A stretch of 64,000 bases of DNA from Candidatus Electrothrix communis. GTDB taxonomy: Bacteria > Desulfobacterota > Desulfobulbia > Desulfobulbales > Desulfobulbaceae. Location of the stretch: positions 2,581,501 through 2,645,500 of the forward strand of contig CP130629.1 in NCBI GenBank assembly GCA_030644725.1, written 5' to 3'. Positions 24,885-32,822 of the stretch are shown here, one piece after another. The position numbers were made by a program, and so were the translations under genes. The stretch's first letter is position 1; the number at the start of each line of letters is the position of its first letter. The notes below the pieces were generated by a model. The model searched no databases, was not told where the DNA came from, and was given only the letters and a program-made list of their open reading frames with translations.

Positions 24885-26456
24885 TCAGCACCAAATCACC
24901 TCCACGGCTCGTCCGCCCGGCGTTGAGCAGGTTTCGCGAGAAAGCCGTTCCTCCCAAGGGAGGGTCCGCTGCTCAGGACGCCGGTCGAAGATGACCAGAT
25001 GGCAGGTGTCTGGGCCGGTGCGGTCGGCATAGCGATCAACTTGTTGCAGCCCCTGGTCGCGGGTGGCCTCCCTGCCCATCCTGGGATGCACAAGCTTGAT
25101 CTCCACAAGATTGCTCCGTCCTCCAAAGCGAATCAGCAGGTCCATCCTCCCCCGCCCGGCTGCATATTCCCGATCAACCATGCCGCCGCCGTTAACAATG
25201 CGCTGAAGAAAGGCCATGAGCAGCAGATGAGGAAAGGCCTCTGTATAGTCGGCCTTCTCCTCCCATATTTCCGAATTCCAGGCCCAGAATTTCTGAAACT
25301 CGTCCATCAGGGCATCCATAGCCAGACCGCCGTCTGTCCGTTGCCAAGTGAATTCCGGGGCCGGAATAGCCACCTGCATACCATAGCTCAATTCGCGGGC
25401 AAACACTTCCCGATAGATGGCGTTGGCAATGCCCGGCGTGCCATTTTCGTCAAAGGCCACCATGCCGAGATCCAGGCAAAAGGTAAATTCGTCGCCGTCG
25501 GCCATGGTCGGATCTGCTTCGCCTGTCAGGATCGGCTGCACGATCTTTCGGATCCTCGGCTCTCGGAGCCGTACACTAAGCGAATCTATATGGGTTGCTC
25601 GGGAGACGATGAGCTGTTTCTTTGCCTGCTCCACATGCTCCGGCAACACGGCTTGCCCGCTTTCTGTGGGGACAACACGCAGAACGCATTCCTTGGCCAG
25701 GGCATTGACCAACCAAGGCTGGCCCGAAGAACAGGCATAGATCTGGTCCAAAGCCGCTTCGGAAAAGACTTGTCCGGTCTCCGCAGTATGCTGGCCAATG
25801 AGGGTGGCTATATCGGTACGGGAGAAATTGCTCAGAGTGACCGAGTCCTCTTTTATATTAAAGGGGCTGCCCGGATTGAGCAGCATGCCGTCCTTGCTGG
25901 TCACCAGATAATCCCGCAGGTCACGCATGCCCACCAAGGCCACCGACACAGGGAACTCCCCCATACCCCGGCCAGCAAATCCCCCTCTCAGCTGACGTAG
26001 AAAGCTGACCAGAGCCGGACCCGCGACCACATCCACCTCGTCGAACAGGACGATCAATTTTTGAGGAGCAACCTGTGCCGCCCAGCTGCTGAGCACAGCA
26101 GATACATAACTGCCAGGCGCGACCTTTTCAGGATATTCGGGCACGGGCAACTTAAAGGTATCGGCCCATTGCCTGATGGAATCCACCATTAAGGGCATAG
26201 CCTTTTCCGTATCAGTCACCTCTTGGCAGCTCTCAAGGCTGACATAGCAGGCCACAGCCTCGGTTCCGGCGTTGATCTCATGCATCCAGGACTGAAGAAA
26301 AGTGGTCTTGCCGGTCTGTCTGGGCGCGTGCAGAACCCAGTAGAGTTCGTCCCGGATATAGCGGTCCAGACTGGCCCCGATCAGGCGATCCTTGGGCGGC
26401 AGCATGTAGTGGAGGCGGGGAAAGCAGGGGCCGGTGGTGTTGAAGTATTTTGCCAT
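24885..26456 (-). CDS. AAA ATPase with C-terminal PD-(D/E)XK domain
   Basis: 523 residues. N-terminal signature YFNTTGPCFPRLHYMLPP, Walker A LHAPRQTGKTTFLQS (about 42-56), Walker B LIVLFDEVDVVAG, STAND-like winged region, then a C-terminal nuclease-like core GRGRMDLLIRFGGRSNLVEIKLVH with D and E-x-K. The same architecture and signature occur at 56654-58204, so the two are paralogs. It is flanked on both sides by composite hairpin repeats. Members of this AAA_16/archaeal-ATPase-like group are common in genomes with many mobile or defence genes; function unproven. Confidence 0.82.
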   Translation of the reverse strand: MAKYFNTTGPCFPRLHYMLPPKDRLIGASLDRYIRDELYWVLHAPRQTGKTTFLQSWMHEINAGTEAVACYVSLESCQEVTDTEKAMPLMVDSIRQWADTFKLPVPEYPEKVAPGSYVSAVLSSWAAQVAPQKLIVLFDEVDVVAGPALVSFLRQLRGGFAGRGMGEFPVSVALVGMRDLRDYLVTSKDGMLLNPGSPFNIKEDSVTLSNFSRTDIATLIGQHTAETGQVFSEAALDQIYACSSGQPWLVNALAKECVLRVVPTESGQAVLPEHVEQAKKQLIVSRATHIDSLSVRLREPRIRKIVQPILTGEADPTMADGDEFTFCLDLGMVAFDENGTPGIANAIYREVFARELSYGMQVAIPAPEFTWQRTDGGLAMDALMDEFQKFWAWNSEIWEEKADYTEAFPHLLLMAFLQRIVNGGGMVDREYAAGRGRMDLLIRFGGRSNLVEIKLVHPRMGREATRDQGLQQVDRYADRTGPDTCHLVIFDRRPEQRTLPWEERLSRETCSTPGGRAVEVIWC

Positions 26457-26496
26457 GATGTGGTTTCTCGGTCTGGAATGCAGACGTGATTCTTTG

Positions 26497-26705
26497 CCAA
26501 GGGTGTTACCCTTGGCTGATAGATATTGCCCGGTTGGGGCATGGTGGTGTCGTTATTATTGTAGGGGTACACCTGTGTGTGTACCCGAACCGTTACCGGA
26601 GATATTCAAACAGGGCAGACACATAGGTCTGCACCCTACGGCGGGTCAACGGATTCACATACCCCAACGGGGTTATATTTATCCAGCTCGGGGTAACACC
26701 CCGAG
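26497..26705. repeat. Composite hairpin repeat, copy 2
   Basis: Begins CCAAGGGT-GTT-ACCCTTGG (26497-26515), contains GGGTACAC...GTGTACCC and GGGCAGAC...GTCTGCACCC, and ends CTCGGGGT-AAC-ACCCCGAG (26687-26705). Same order of units as copy 1, with compensating stem changes. Confidence 0.7.
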
Positions 26706-26876
26706 GAATCGGCCTGAAAGCGGCAAGGTCTGTCTCGGCAGGCGCATTCTCCTTCTCCCAACGGCTGAACCCGCCGAGTCGCTGCTGAAACGCCTTTTAC
26801 TTTACAACTTTAATGATAGTCTCTTTAAGGGGAGGAGGCAAGTCGGTTGGGCATGTGGTACGCCATCGTTATTTTC

Positions 26877-26954
26877 GTAAGGGCATGACGCGTCGTGCCC
26901 TTACAATACCTCATCAAACCGACATATTGTAGGGGCACACCCATGTGTGCGCCC
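26877..26954. repeat. Short hairpin repeats, copy 3
   Basis: GTAAGGGCA pairs with TGCCCTTAC (26877-26904), followed by GGGGCACAC...GTGTGCGCCC (26932-26954). These are isolated units of the composite repeat. Confidence 0.6.
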
Positions 26955-27003
26955 GAATCGGCACCGGCTGCTTACAGATTGTAAATTGTATTGACAATTT
27001 GTA

Positions 27004-27243
27004 AAAACATTGACCGGTAATGAGGTGGACGTGATTATTGAGCGGAGCACCGGTTTATGCCCAGTTGAGATTAAATCCGGCTGGACCCTCAAAGAGGATG
27101 CCTTCGCAGGTCTGCGCAAATGGCTGCAACTTGCCGGGCAGGATGCCGAGTATCCCTGCCTCTGCTACGGCGGCGAAGAAGGCTACGAGCGTAGTGGGGT
27201 GACTGTTGTTCCCTGGCGGCGTGTGAGCGAGCTGAACATATAA
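27004..27243 (+). pseudogene. C-terminal fragment of a DUF4143-type ATPase
   Basis: About 78 codons read LTGNEVDVIIERSTG, CPVEIKSGWTL, FAGLRKWLQLAG and end VVPWRRVSEL, which is the nuclease-like C-terminus of AAA/DUF4143 proteins (D and E-x-K present). The ATPase part is gone and the region before it consists of repeats. Confidence 0.65.
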
Positions 27244-27279
27244 CCCCCCGAGGAGAACCGGACCTGATGAACTCCGTCC

Positions 27280-27531
27280 CCAGGGTGGTACCCTGGACTG
27301 GTTAACGAGCCGCATTGGGGCATGGTGTGCCATCGTTATTTTCGTAGGGCCGCACCCATGTGTGCGCCCAAGAACAAGCACCAGAGATATTCAAACAGGG
27401 CAGTCACATAGGCCTACTCCCTACGGCGGGGCAACGGTTCCACATACCCCAACGGGGTTATATTTATCCAGCTCGGGGTAACACCCCGAGCACCGCCGGA
27501 TGTATTCTGTATACCCAGGGTGTTACCCTGG
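27280..27531. repeat. Composite hairpin repeat, copy 4
   Basis: Starts CCAGGGT-GGT-ACCCTGG (27280-27296), holds GGGCCGCAC...GTGTGCGCCC, then CTCGGGGT-AAC-ACCCCGAG (27472-27490), and adds CCAGGGT-GTT-ACCCTGG (27515-27531). The region 27244-27619 holds nothing else I can support. Confidence 0.7.
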
Positions 27532-27619
27532 ACTAGCCCCCGTAGGATGCGGCCCCCGCATCAAAAACAATAGTGCGCGGGGCGCACCCCACATGGCTGA
27601 TTCGGTCAACCAGCATCGC

Positions 27620-28273
27620 TCATTCATTCAAAAGAATTTTCAAGGACAACTTGAGCCAACCAGCCGTTCTTGTTGCCTGAGCAGCGAATTCAATACAAAA
27701 ATTATCCTTCTGATCAGACAGACTAAGCAGGATGGGAAGACCCGAAAAAAAGCGATCACCCCAATCGGGGGTGATTTCATGCCAGTTGCCTTTAGACTGT
27801 TCGCATTGCCGATTAATCATCTTGCTACGTTGCCATAAAAGGGTTTGAACATCATCAAGAGAACGGAGAACCAGGTTCAACGGAGCAGAGGATGCGGTAT
27901 TGTTTCCGACGACCAAAGGGGTGTAAACGTCCGGTTCAGTGACAAGTTGAGCGACCACGCCAATTTTGTTGGAACTCAGCTTATTTTTTTTAACGTAATC
28001 CAAGGGCCAGACAAAAAAATCCCCCGGTTGTAGCCAAGCATCAAGGAGGTAATAGGTCCTAAACGGGATACCAATCCCCCGAATATGCACCTGTGCTTTC
28101 TTCACATGAGGAGCACTGATATGGAGAGTCCTGTCGGTATTCACATCAAAATCCAGCTCTCCGTACAGCAGGCCAACAAGAGTGAGTCTCCCCCTGCCCG
28201 CCGAGGCCGGAGAGCTGAACAGAGTCAAGCAGAGCAGGATGATTATCTTATACATTCTAGCGGGCATCATCAT
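27620..28273 (-). CDS. Secreted protein at the end of the CHAT/MoxR cluster
   Basis: 217 residues, or 211 from the inner ATG before YKIIILLCL; a signal peptide ends near SSPASA-GRGRL. The mature part is beta-rich (LTLVGLLYGELDFDV, LHISAPHVKKAQVHIRGIGIPFRTYYLLDAWLQPGDFFVWPLDY is one continuous block read from 28183 to about 28040) with no family I know. It lies 61 bp after the large membrane protein gene on the same strand, so it may be the last gene of that cluster. Confidence 0.62.
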   Translation of the reverse strand: MMMPARMYKIIILLCLTLFSSPASAGRGRLTLVGLLYGELDFDVNTDRTLHISAPHVKKAQVHIRGIGIPFRTYYLLDAWLQPGDFFVWPLDYVKKNKLSSNKIGVVAQLVTEPDVYTPLVVGNNTASSAPLNLVLRSLDDVQTLLWQRSKMINRQCEQSKGNWHEITPDWGDRFFSGLPILLSLSDQKDNFCIEFAAQATRTAGWLKLSLKILLNE

Positions 28274-28334
28274 TTGTTGGTAGTGGTTAATTAGTGTCCT
28301 ATACTGTTATCGAAAGCGAGCAATACGAGCATTC

Positions 28335-31300
28335 TTAAATTGCAGGCGTATAAATCCCCTCACACCAAGAGGGATTGCGCTTTTTCTCAATAGTCTCCTT
28401 CCCGTTTCTGTCATAACGCCAAACTTTATATTCACAATCACCTATTCCTACTTTCTTTTGCACCCCTTTGACAATTGTGACTCTAACAGCAATTCGCCGC
28501 GACACCCAATCAATGTCGGACCATCTCCCCATTGTTTCTACTTGCACTTCATACTCTCCAACTGGCAACACCAAGGTACGACCTGATCGCACTGTAACCG
28601 TGAACAGGGAAGTGCGTAGAGTAATATCGGACATCAGCCAAGGATTTCCCCAAATGTTCGTGACCATCAACTTACCGGTTCCAGCGTGAGTTTTCTTATC
28701 AGAAACATTACCCTCAATGTCAATAACCTCCTGCTTACCTGTCCCGGCCTGATCCTCCTCAACAGGTACATCATCCTCAATGTCCGTAACCTCCTGCTTA
28801 CCTGTCCCGGCCTGATCCTCCTCAACAGGTACATCATCCTCAATGTCCGTAACCTCCTGCTTACCTGTCCCGGCCTGATCCTCCTCAACAGGTACATCAT
28901 CCTCAATGTCCATAACCTCCTGCTTACCTGTCCCGGCCTGATCCTCCTCAACAGGTACATTGCGCCCCTTATCAGTGACGACCATTTCCACTGTCTCGCC
29001 CTGAGCCTCTGCCTCATCGTAGCGCAGTCGAACAAGCTGATTCTCGTTAATGCGGCCAAGTTCCACCGTATGGGCAGGTTGCAGGTCATGATCATAGAAC
29101 ACCAACTGCCATTTCTTCCGCAGAGGCAGCCGAGTCTCCACGGGCAGGCGCAGCAGCCCTTCGGTACTCGATCGTTTTTTTAATGTACTCCCGCTTTCCT
29201 CCACCCCGACCCAGCCGTTCCCTCCTCCCGATTCCGCCAACACAGAAAGACGAACTTCTCCCTGTCCGGCCCCCAGCCATCCCTGCATACTCAGGCCCGA
29301 GGCGGTCAGCAGCGAGAGCACCAGCACTGCGGCCCCGGCCCATTGCAACCAGCTCAGGGGATACCGTTTCAGCAACGGAAGCCCGCTCCTTTTGCCAAAC
29401 AGGCGGGCGATCCGTTGCAAACTATCCTTGCTGTTCCCTACCCTCGCCCGCAGAGAAAGCGGATCCACCCCCTCCAAATCCGCCTTCAGGGTCAATTTAA
29501 GCGGAGTGCCCTCAAGTTCGGCCAATCTTTTCAAGGCTTGATCCGGCTCAAGCTGGAGATTAACCAGTTGATACTGCTTTTGCCAAGCAAGATGGGCCAA
29601 ACTTGCCTTGATTTCAGCACAATCACCAAGCTCCTTGTCCTTGGTTTTCTCCAATTCAGCAAGGATAGCTTGAAAAATCGCCTTCTGACGGGCCTCTGTA
29701 AAACGAGTGAAAAAGCCCTGCCGCAACACCTCCCCAACAGAATGGGAAAAAGAAAATCCCCCTTTCCCTAGGCTGGTGCCGGGCAGATCCATCAAGCGTT
29801 CAATCCTTTCCGGCGGCAGCTGCGCAAAAAAATCTCTGCGCAGACAGTCAGCAAGACCGAGCGGGGTTGGCTGTAACAGAGCGCAAGCCTGAGCCCAGGG
29901 GAGGGCATCAGCGAGTCGGGTCTCCACCAGGATATGGACATCCGTATCTCCTCGCAGCGAAGCTCTCTGTCTCGCTCCTGATCCGGTCTCCTGCCGAGAG
30001 CCGGTTTCTGTAAGAAAACAGGTAAAGGCTGCAAGCAGGCCCGCCTTGGATGCCGGATAGCTGGCAATGCCATAGTTGGTGGTTACGGTGGAGTTCTGTT
30101 GAAAACCATCGGTCCGCAGCTGCATCCAGGCAATATGAGGCCAGCGGGCCAGTCCTTCCAAAGTATGGCCGTGCCGTTCCCTATCCACCTCACCATGACT
30201 GCTGAAAATAAGCAGGAGATAACCGTTGCGCTCAGATTCATAATCGACCAGGAACCTGGGGCGTCCGTCTTCCGGGTAAAAAACCGCAGGATCATCATAA
30301 TATCGACCGCAAAGGAGCTGAACCCCAAGGCCTGCCATACCCGCCCGGAGTTCTTCGGCAAGGGGATTAAGCCGAAGCGCCTCAGAATCGGTATGGTTGA
30401 CCAGAATAATCAGGCGGCGAAGCTGTTTTTTTTGGGGAAAAATCAAGACAGGCAGACCAGCATGTTCGGCAGTGGCAGCAACCGAACGCAGGATATCCGG
30501 CTCGCGCCCCGGCAGATCACCCTGGAAATAGCCGAGGCAGTCGGCAAGATGTGATAAGGTTTCCCTGTCCAAACGAGGTGCTGGTTTGCCGCCCACCCGG
30601 TCTAAGGGAAAAAGACGCGGGAGCGTGGGGTCATTTTTTTTCCAATACGCCGGTTTATCCTTGGGCACCTTTTGGGCCTGGTAAAGATACCAGGCATAGG
30701 TGCAACAGAGAAGGAGGAGAATTCCAGCTATCAGGACAGATTTCTTCCAGGTCTGATCACCGACCAAGGGCGTACTTTCCCGTGAAGCGATAACCGGGCG
30801 TCTGGGGGAAACAATAAAGCGAGGGAGATTATCAAGATCATTCTCAACTTCCGGCTCGATAACTTCCTCAGCAGTCCTCTGAGCTTCCAGGGGAATATCT
30901 TGCTCATACAGCGGGACGGGCCAGAGAATAACGGCAAGAACCGAGAGAAGGGCGCAGAGCAAAAGCCCGATTCGAAACCATGCCTGTTTTTTTTCTGTTC
31001 TCCTTGGCTGCGGATGAGCAACGTTGGGGGGACGCCGAGGAAAAAATTGCCTTTTGCCCGGCCTGAGCTGCCCAAGTTCCTTGCTGACAGCGTCAAAATC
31101 AACCACAGCCGCAAACGGTGCTGCATCGGGGAGATCAGTAAAGAACTCGTCAAAGCGGCGCTCAAAGAGATCCTGCTGATCCCTGTTCCGGGCCAGCAGG
31201 GTGCGCAGCACAGAACGCAACCTTGCCAAGGTCCAGTCGCCGTCCGTGGCTAGCACCAAGGCGATGCGGTCGTAATCCCGGACGGTCAGACGGAAGCCGT

Positions 31301-31340
31301 CTCCTTCCAAGACATGGAGAAAGGACGCAAGGGGGAACAT
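28335..31340 (-). CDS. Large membrane protein with degenerate vWA-like domain and internal repeats
   Basis: 1001 residues. Residues 1-70 (RDYDRIALVLATDGDW, FERRFDEFF) resemble the helical N-terminal domain seen ahead of CoxE-type vWA proteins. Membrane helices lie at about 122-141, 201-220 and 663-683. From about 308 there is a Rossmann-like segment RRLIILVNHTDSEALRLNPL, where a vWA domain would have D-x-S-x-S; the metal site is lost, so I call it a degenerate vWA (inference). Residues about 793-876 are four copies of a 21-residue acidic repeat (VPVEEDQAGTGKQEV...), then a beta-rich end. It sits downstream of CHAT, MoxR and Trypco1-like genes. In MoxR-vWA systems the vWA partner works with the ATPase as a chaperone or effector gate. 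Confidence 0.75.
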   Translation of the reverse strand: MFPLASFLHVLEGDGFRLTVRDYDRIALVLATDGDWTLARLRSVLRTLLARNRDQQDLFERRFDEFFTDLPDAAPFAAVVDFDAVSKELGQLRPGKRQFFPRRPPNVAHPQPRRTEKKQAWFRIGLLLCALLSVLAVILWPVPLYEQDIPLEAQRTAEEVIEPEVENDLDNLPRFIVSPRRPVIASRESTPLVGDQTWKKSVLIAGILLLLCCTYAWYLYQAQKVPKDKPAYWKKNDPTLPRLFPLDRVGGKPAPRLDRETLSHLADCLGYFQGDLPGREPDILRSVAATAEHAGLPVLIFPQKKQLRRLIILVNHTDSEALRLNPLAEELRAGMAGLGVQLLCGRYYDDPAVFYPEDGRPRFLVDYESERNGYLLLIFSSHGEVDRERHGHTLEGLARWPHIAWMQLRTDGFQQNSTVTTNYGIASYPASKAGLLAAFTCFLTETGSRQETGSGARQRASLRGDTDVHILVETRLADALPWAQACALLQPTPLGLADCLRRDFFAQLPPERIERLMDLPGTSLGKGGFSFSHSVGEVLRQGFFTRFTEARQKAIFQAILAELEKTKDKELGDCAEIKASLAHLAWQKQYQLVNLQLEPDQALKRLAELEGTPLKLTLKADLEGVDPLSLRARVGNSKDSLQRIARLFGKRSGLPLLKRYPLSWLQWAGAAVLVLSLLTASGLSMQGWLGAGQGEVRLSVLAESGGGNGWVGVEESGSTLKKRSSTEGLLRLPVETRLPLRKKWQLVFYDHDLQPAHTVELGRINENQLVRLRYDEAEAQGETVEMVVTDKGRNVPVEEDQAGTGKQEVMDIEDDVPVEEDQAGTGKQEVTDIEDDVPVEEDQAGTGKQEVTDIEDDVPVEEDQAGTGKQEVIDIEGNVSDKKTHAGTGKLMVTNIWGNPWLMSDITLRTSLFTVTVRSGRTLVLPVGEYEVQVETMGRWSDIDWVSRRIAVRVTIVKGVQKKVGIGDCEYKVWRYDRNGKETIEKKRNPSWCEGIYTPAI
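28713..28964. repeat. 63-bp tandem repeat, four copies
   Basis: Four in-frame units of 63 bp (boundaries at about 28716, 28779, 28842 and 28905) encode a 21-residue acidic repeat in the 1001-residue protein. The units are nearly identical at DNA level, so they expanded recently; a fifth, diverged unit follows in the protein. Confidence 0.9.
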
Positions 31341-31356
31341 GATGAGTCGATCAATT

Positions 31357-31436
31357 TATTGTAGGGGCGGATCCCTGTGTCCGCCCTGGATAGACGCGGC
31401 GATGAGGCCGGGCAGGCACAGGGGCCTGCCCCTACT
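31357..31436. repeat. Short hairpin repeats, copy 5
   Basis: GGGCGGA...TCCGCCC and GGGCAGGC...GCCTGCCC separate the Trypco1-like gene from the large membrane protein gene. Confidence 0.6.
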
Positions 31437-31737
31437 CTTCAACAAAGGTCAAGGTGATGGAACCCTTGACCCCGGCACTGCCGATCAGAACAATTCCAGC
31501 TTTTACGTCAATTCCGGCCTGGATTTGTATCTCTTTGAGCTTGAAGCCACCCACATTCTTGGTATCCTGGATAATCACGGCAAATTCGTCAGACAGGGCG
31601 GTGATGGAATCCCGCAGTTTTTCCGCCGAGATGCTCCCTATGTTCGTTTTCTTGCTGTCGCCTCGGGTCGTACCGCCCAAGGTGCCTGCGGGGGATTGTT
31701 TTTCTTCTTCGATATAAATGGCCAATTCGCCCATCAT
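31432..31737 (-). CDS. Trypco1 / CU044_2847-like small protein
   Basis: 101 residues from ATG 31737 (an adjacent ATG at 31734 is equally possible; GGAGACC upstream). Sequence pattern: ELAIYIEEE at the start, SAEKLRDSITALSDEFAVII in the middle, then KEIQIQAGIDVKAGIVLIGSAGVKGSITLTF at the end of the protein in one beta-rich run. This fits the trypsin-co-occurring domain 1 family (CU044_2847), which occurs with proteases and MoxR-type NTPases in bacterial conflict systems. Its biochemical job is not known. It lies between moxR and the large membrane protein gene. Confidence 0.72.
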   Translation of the reverse strand: MMGELAIYIEEEKQSPAGTLGGTTRGDSKKTNIGSISAEKLRDSITALSDEFAVIIQDTKNVGGFKLKEIQIQAGIDVKAGIVLIGSAGVKGSITLTFVEE

Positions 31738-31759
31738 GGTCTCCTTTTCTACATATCTC

Positions 31760-31789
31760 GTAGGGGCACACGGCATGCCGTGCCCTTAC
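31760..31789. repeat. Short hairpin repeat, copy 6
   Basis: GGGCA-CA-CGGCATGCCG-TGCCC, a near-perfect palindrome between the MoxR and Trypco1-like genes. Confidence 0.6.
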
Positions 31790-31829
31790 TGTTGGTTATA
31801 ATTTTTCCGGTAATAGCAACACCGTGCTC

Positions 31830-32798
31830 CTACCGAGTTTTTTTCTGGATATCCGCCATATCCTGATGATCCTTGATCAGGATCCCAAGATAGGGCAGCT
31901 TGGCAAGGTCTTCCTCAAGCCGGGGATACTCCTTGGTCCGCAATCCGAGAATGCGCAGCCACACCAGCAATTCGCCGCTGGCCGGACGTTTACGCAGGCC
32001 GCTTTCCCGGAGGCGGAGAAAACGATCCACCGCCATTTTTCGGAATCCTTCATCCAGGGCCGGATATTCATCCTGGCGGCTCTCGACAATCTGGCGGATC
32101 AGCTCATGATCAAAACGGATATGATGATACACACAGCGACGGAGAAAGGGCTCGGGTAGGCGGCGTTCACTGTTGGAGGTGATAAAGACAATGGGTTGGT
32201 TCTTCCGATTGCAACGCACAGGTGGTTGCCCAGTTTCCGGCACCTTGAATTCCCATTCATGCAACTCATGCAGCAAATCATTGGGAAAATCACGAGGAGC
32301 CTTATCAATCTCATCAATCAACAGCATGCGCGGTTGCTCTGCGGTCAGGGCCTGCCACATCTCCCGCTCTTCAATATACTCTTTCTTGTCCGGCAAGGCT
32401 TGCTGTTGGGTGCCGGCAAGATGGGCATCATGAAAATAGCGCACTGTGTCAAAATGATAGAGCAGATCCTTGGCCACGGTTTCTGACTTGACCTGAAAAT
32501 GGAGGACTTCACCCAGGCCCAGTTTCCAGGCGGTATAATAGGCAGCCGTGGTCTTGCCCGTTCCCGGTTCGCCGGTGATGAGCAGAGGCTCGTTAACCGC
32601 GATAGCGGTGTTGATGGCATCTTCCAGATCTTGGCCCGGTACAAAACGACGGGCGTCGGTAGCCAACGAGCTTTCCGGGCCGCTACCGGTCTCAAGGATT
32701 CCTTCCGGGCGGCGGGCCGGACGCTGCCGCAGCATGTCCAGATCGGCAAGCGGTTCTTTGCGATCATGGTTGACTAAGCGAAAGGTGTAGTTGCTCAT
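31830..32798 (-). CDS. MoxR-type AAA ATPase
   Basis: 322 residues. Walker A ITGEPGTGKTTAAYY (about 74-88), Walker B RMLLIDEIDKAPRDFPNDLL, sensor 1 VFITSNSERRLPEPFLRRC, and an all-helical lid with RLRESGLRKRPASGELLVWL. This is the MoxR/RavA group of AAA+ ATPases, usually paired with vWA proteins. The 24-bp gap to the CHAT gene and the same strand suggest one transcript. In this locus it probably powers assembly or release of the effector (inference from related systems). Confidence 0.9.
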   Translation of the reverse strand: MSNYTFRLVNHDRKEPLADLDMLRQRPARRPEGILETGSGPESSLATDARRFVPGQDLEDAINTAIAVNEPLLITGEPGTGKTTAAYYTAWKLGLGEVLHFQVKSETVAKDLLYHFDTVRYFHDAHLAGTQQQALPDKKEYIEEREMWQALTAEQPRMLLIDEIDKAPRDFPNDLLHELHEWEFKVPETGQPPVRCNRKNQPIVFITSNSERRLPEPFLRRCVYHHIRFDHELIRQIVESRQDEYPALDEGFRKMAVDRFLRLRESGLRKRPASGELLVWLRILGLRTKEYPRLEEDLAKLPYLGILIKDHQDMADIQKKTR

Positions 32799-32822
32799 AG
32801 ATTTCTACCTGCTTGTTTTCAC

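Noticed and set aside
28713-28964. Regular direct repeats resembling a CRISPR array
   Set aside because: The 63-bp units have no unique spacers and are in frame inside a gene; no cas genes are present.
28686-29183. Repeat-bearing open frames on both strands over the 63-bp repeats
   Set aside because: A repeat unit divisible by three keeps several frames open; the motifs and membrane helices are only in the 1001-residue frame.
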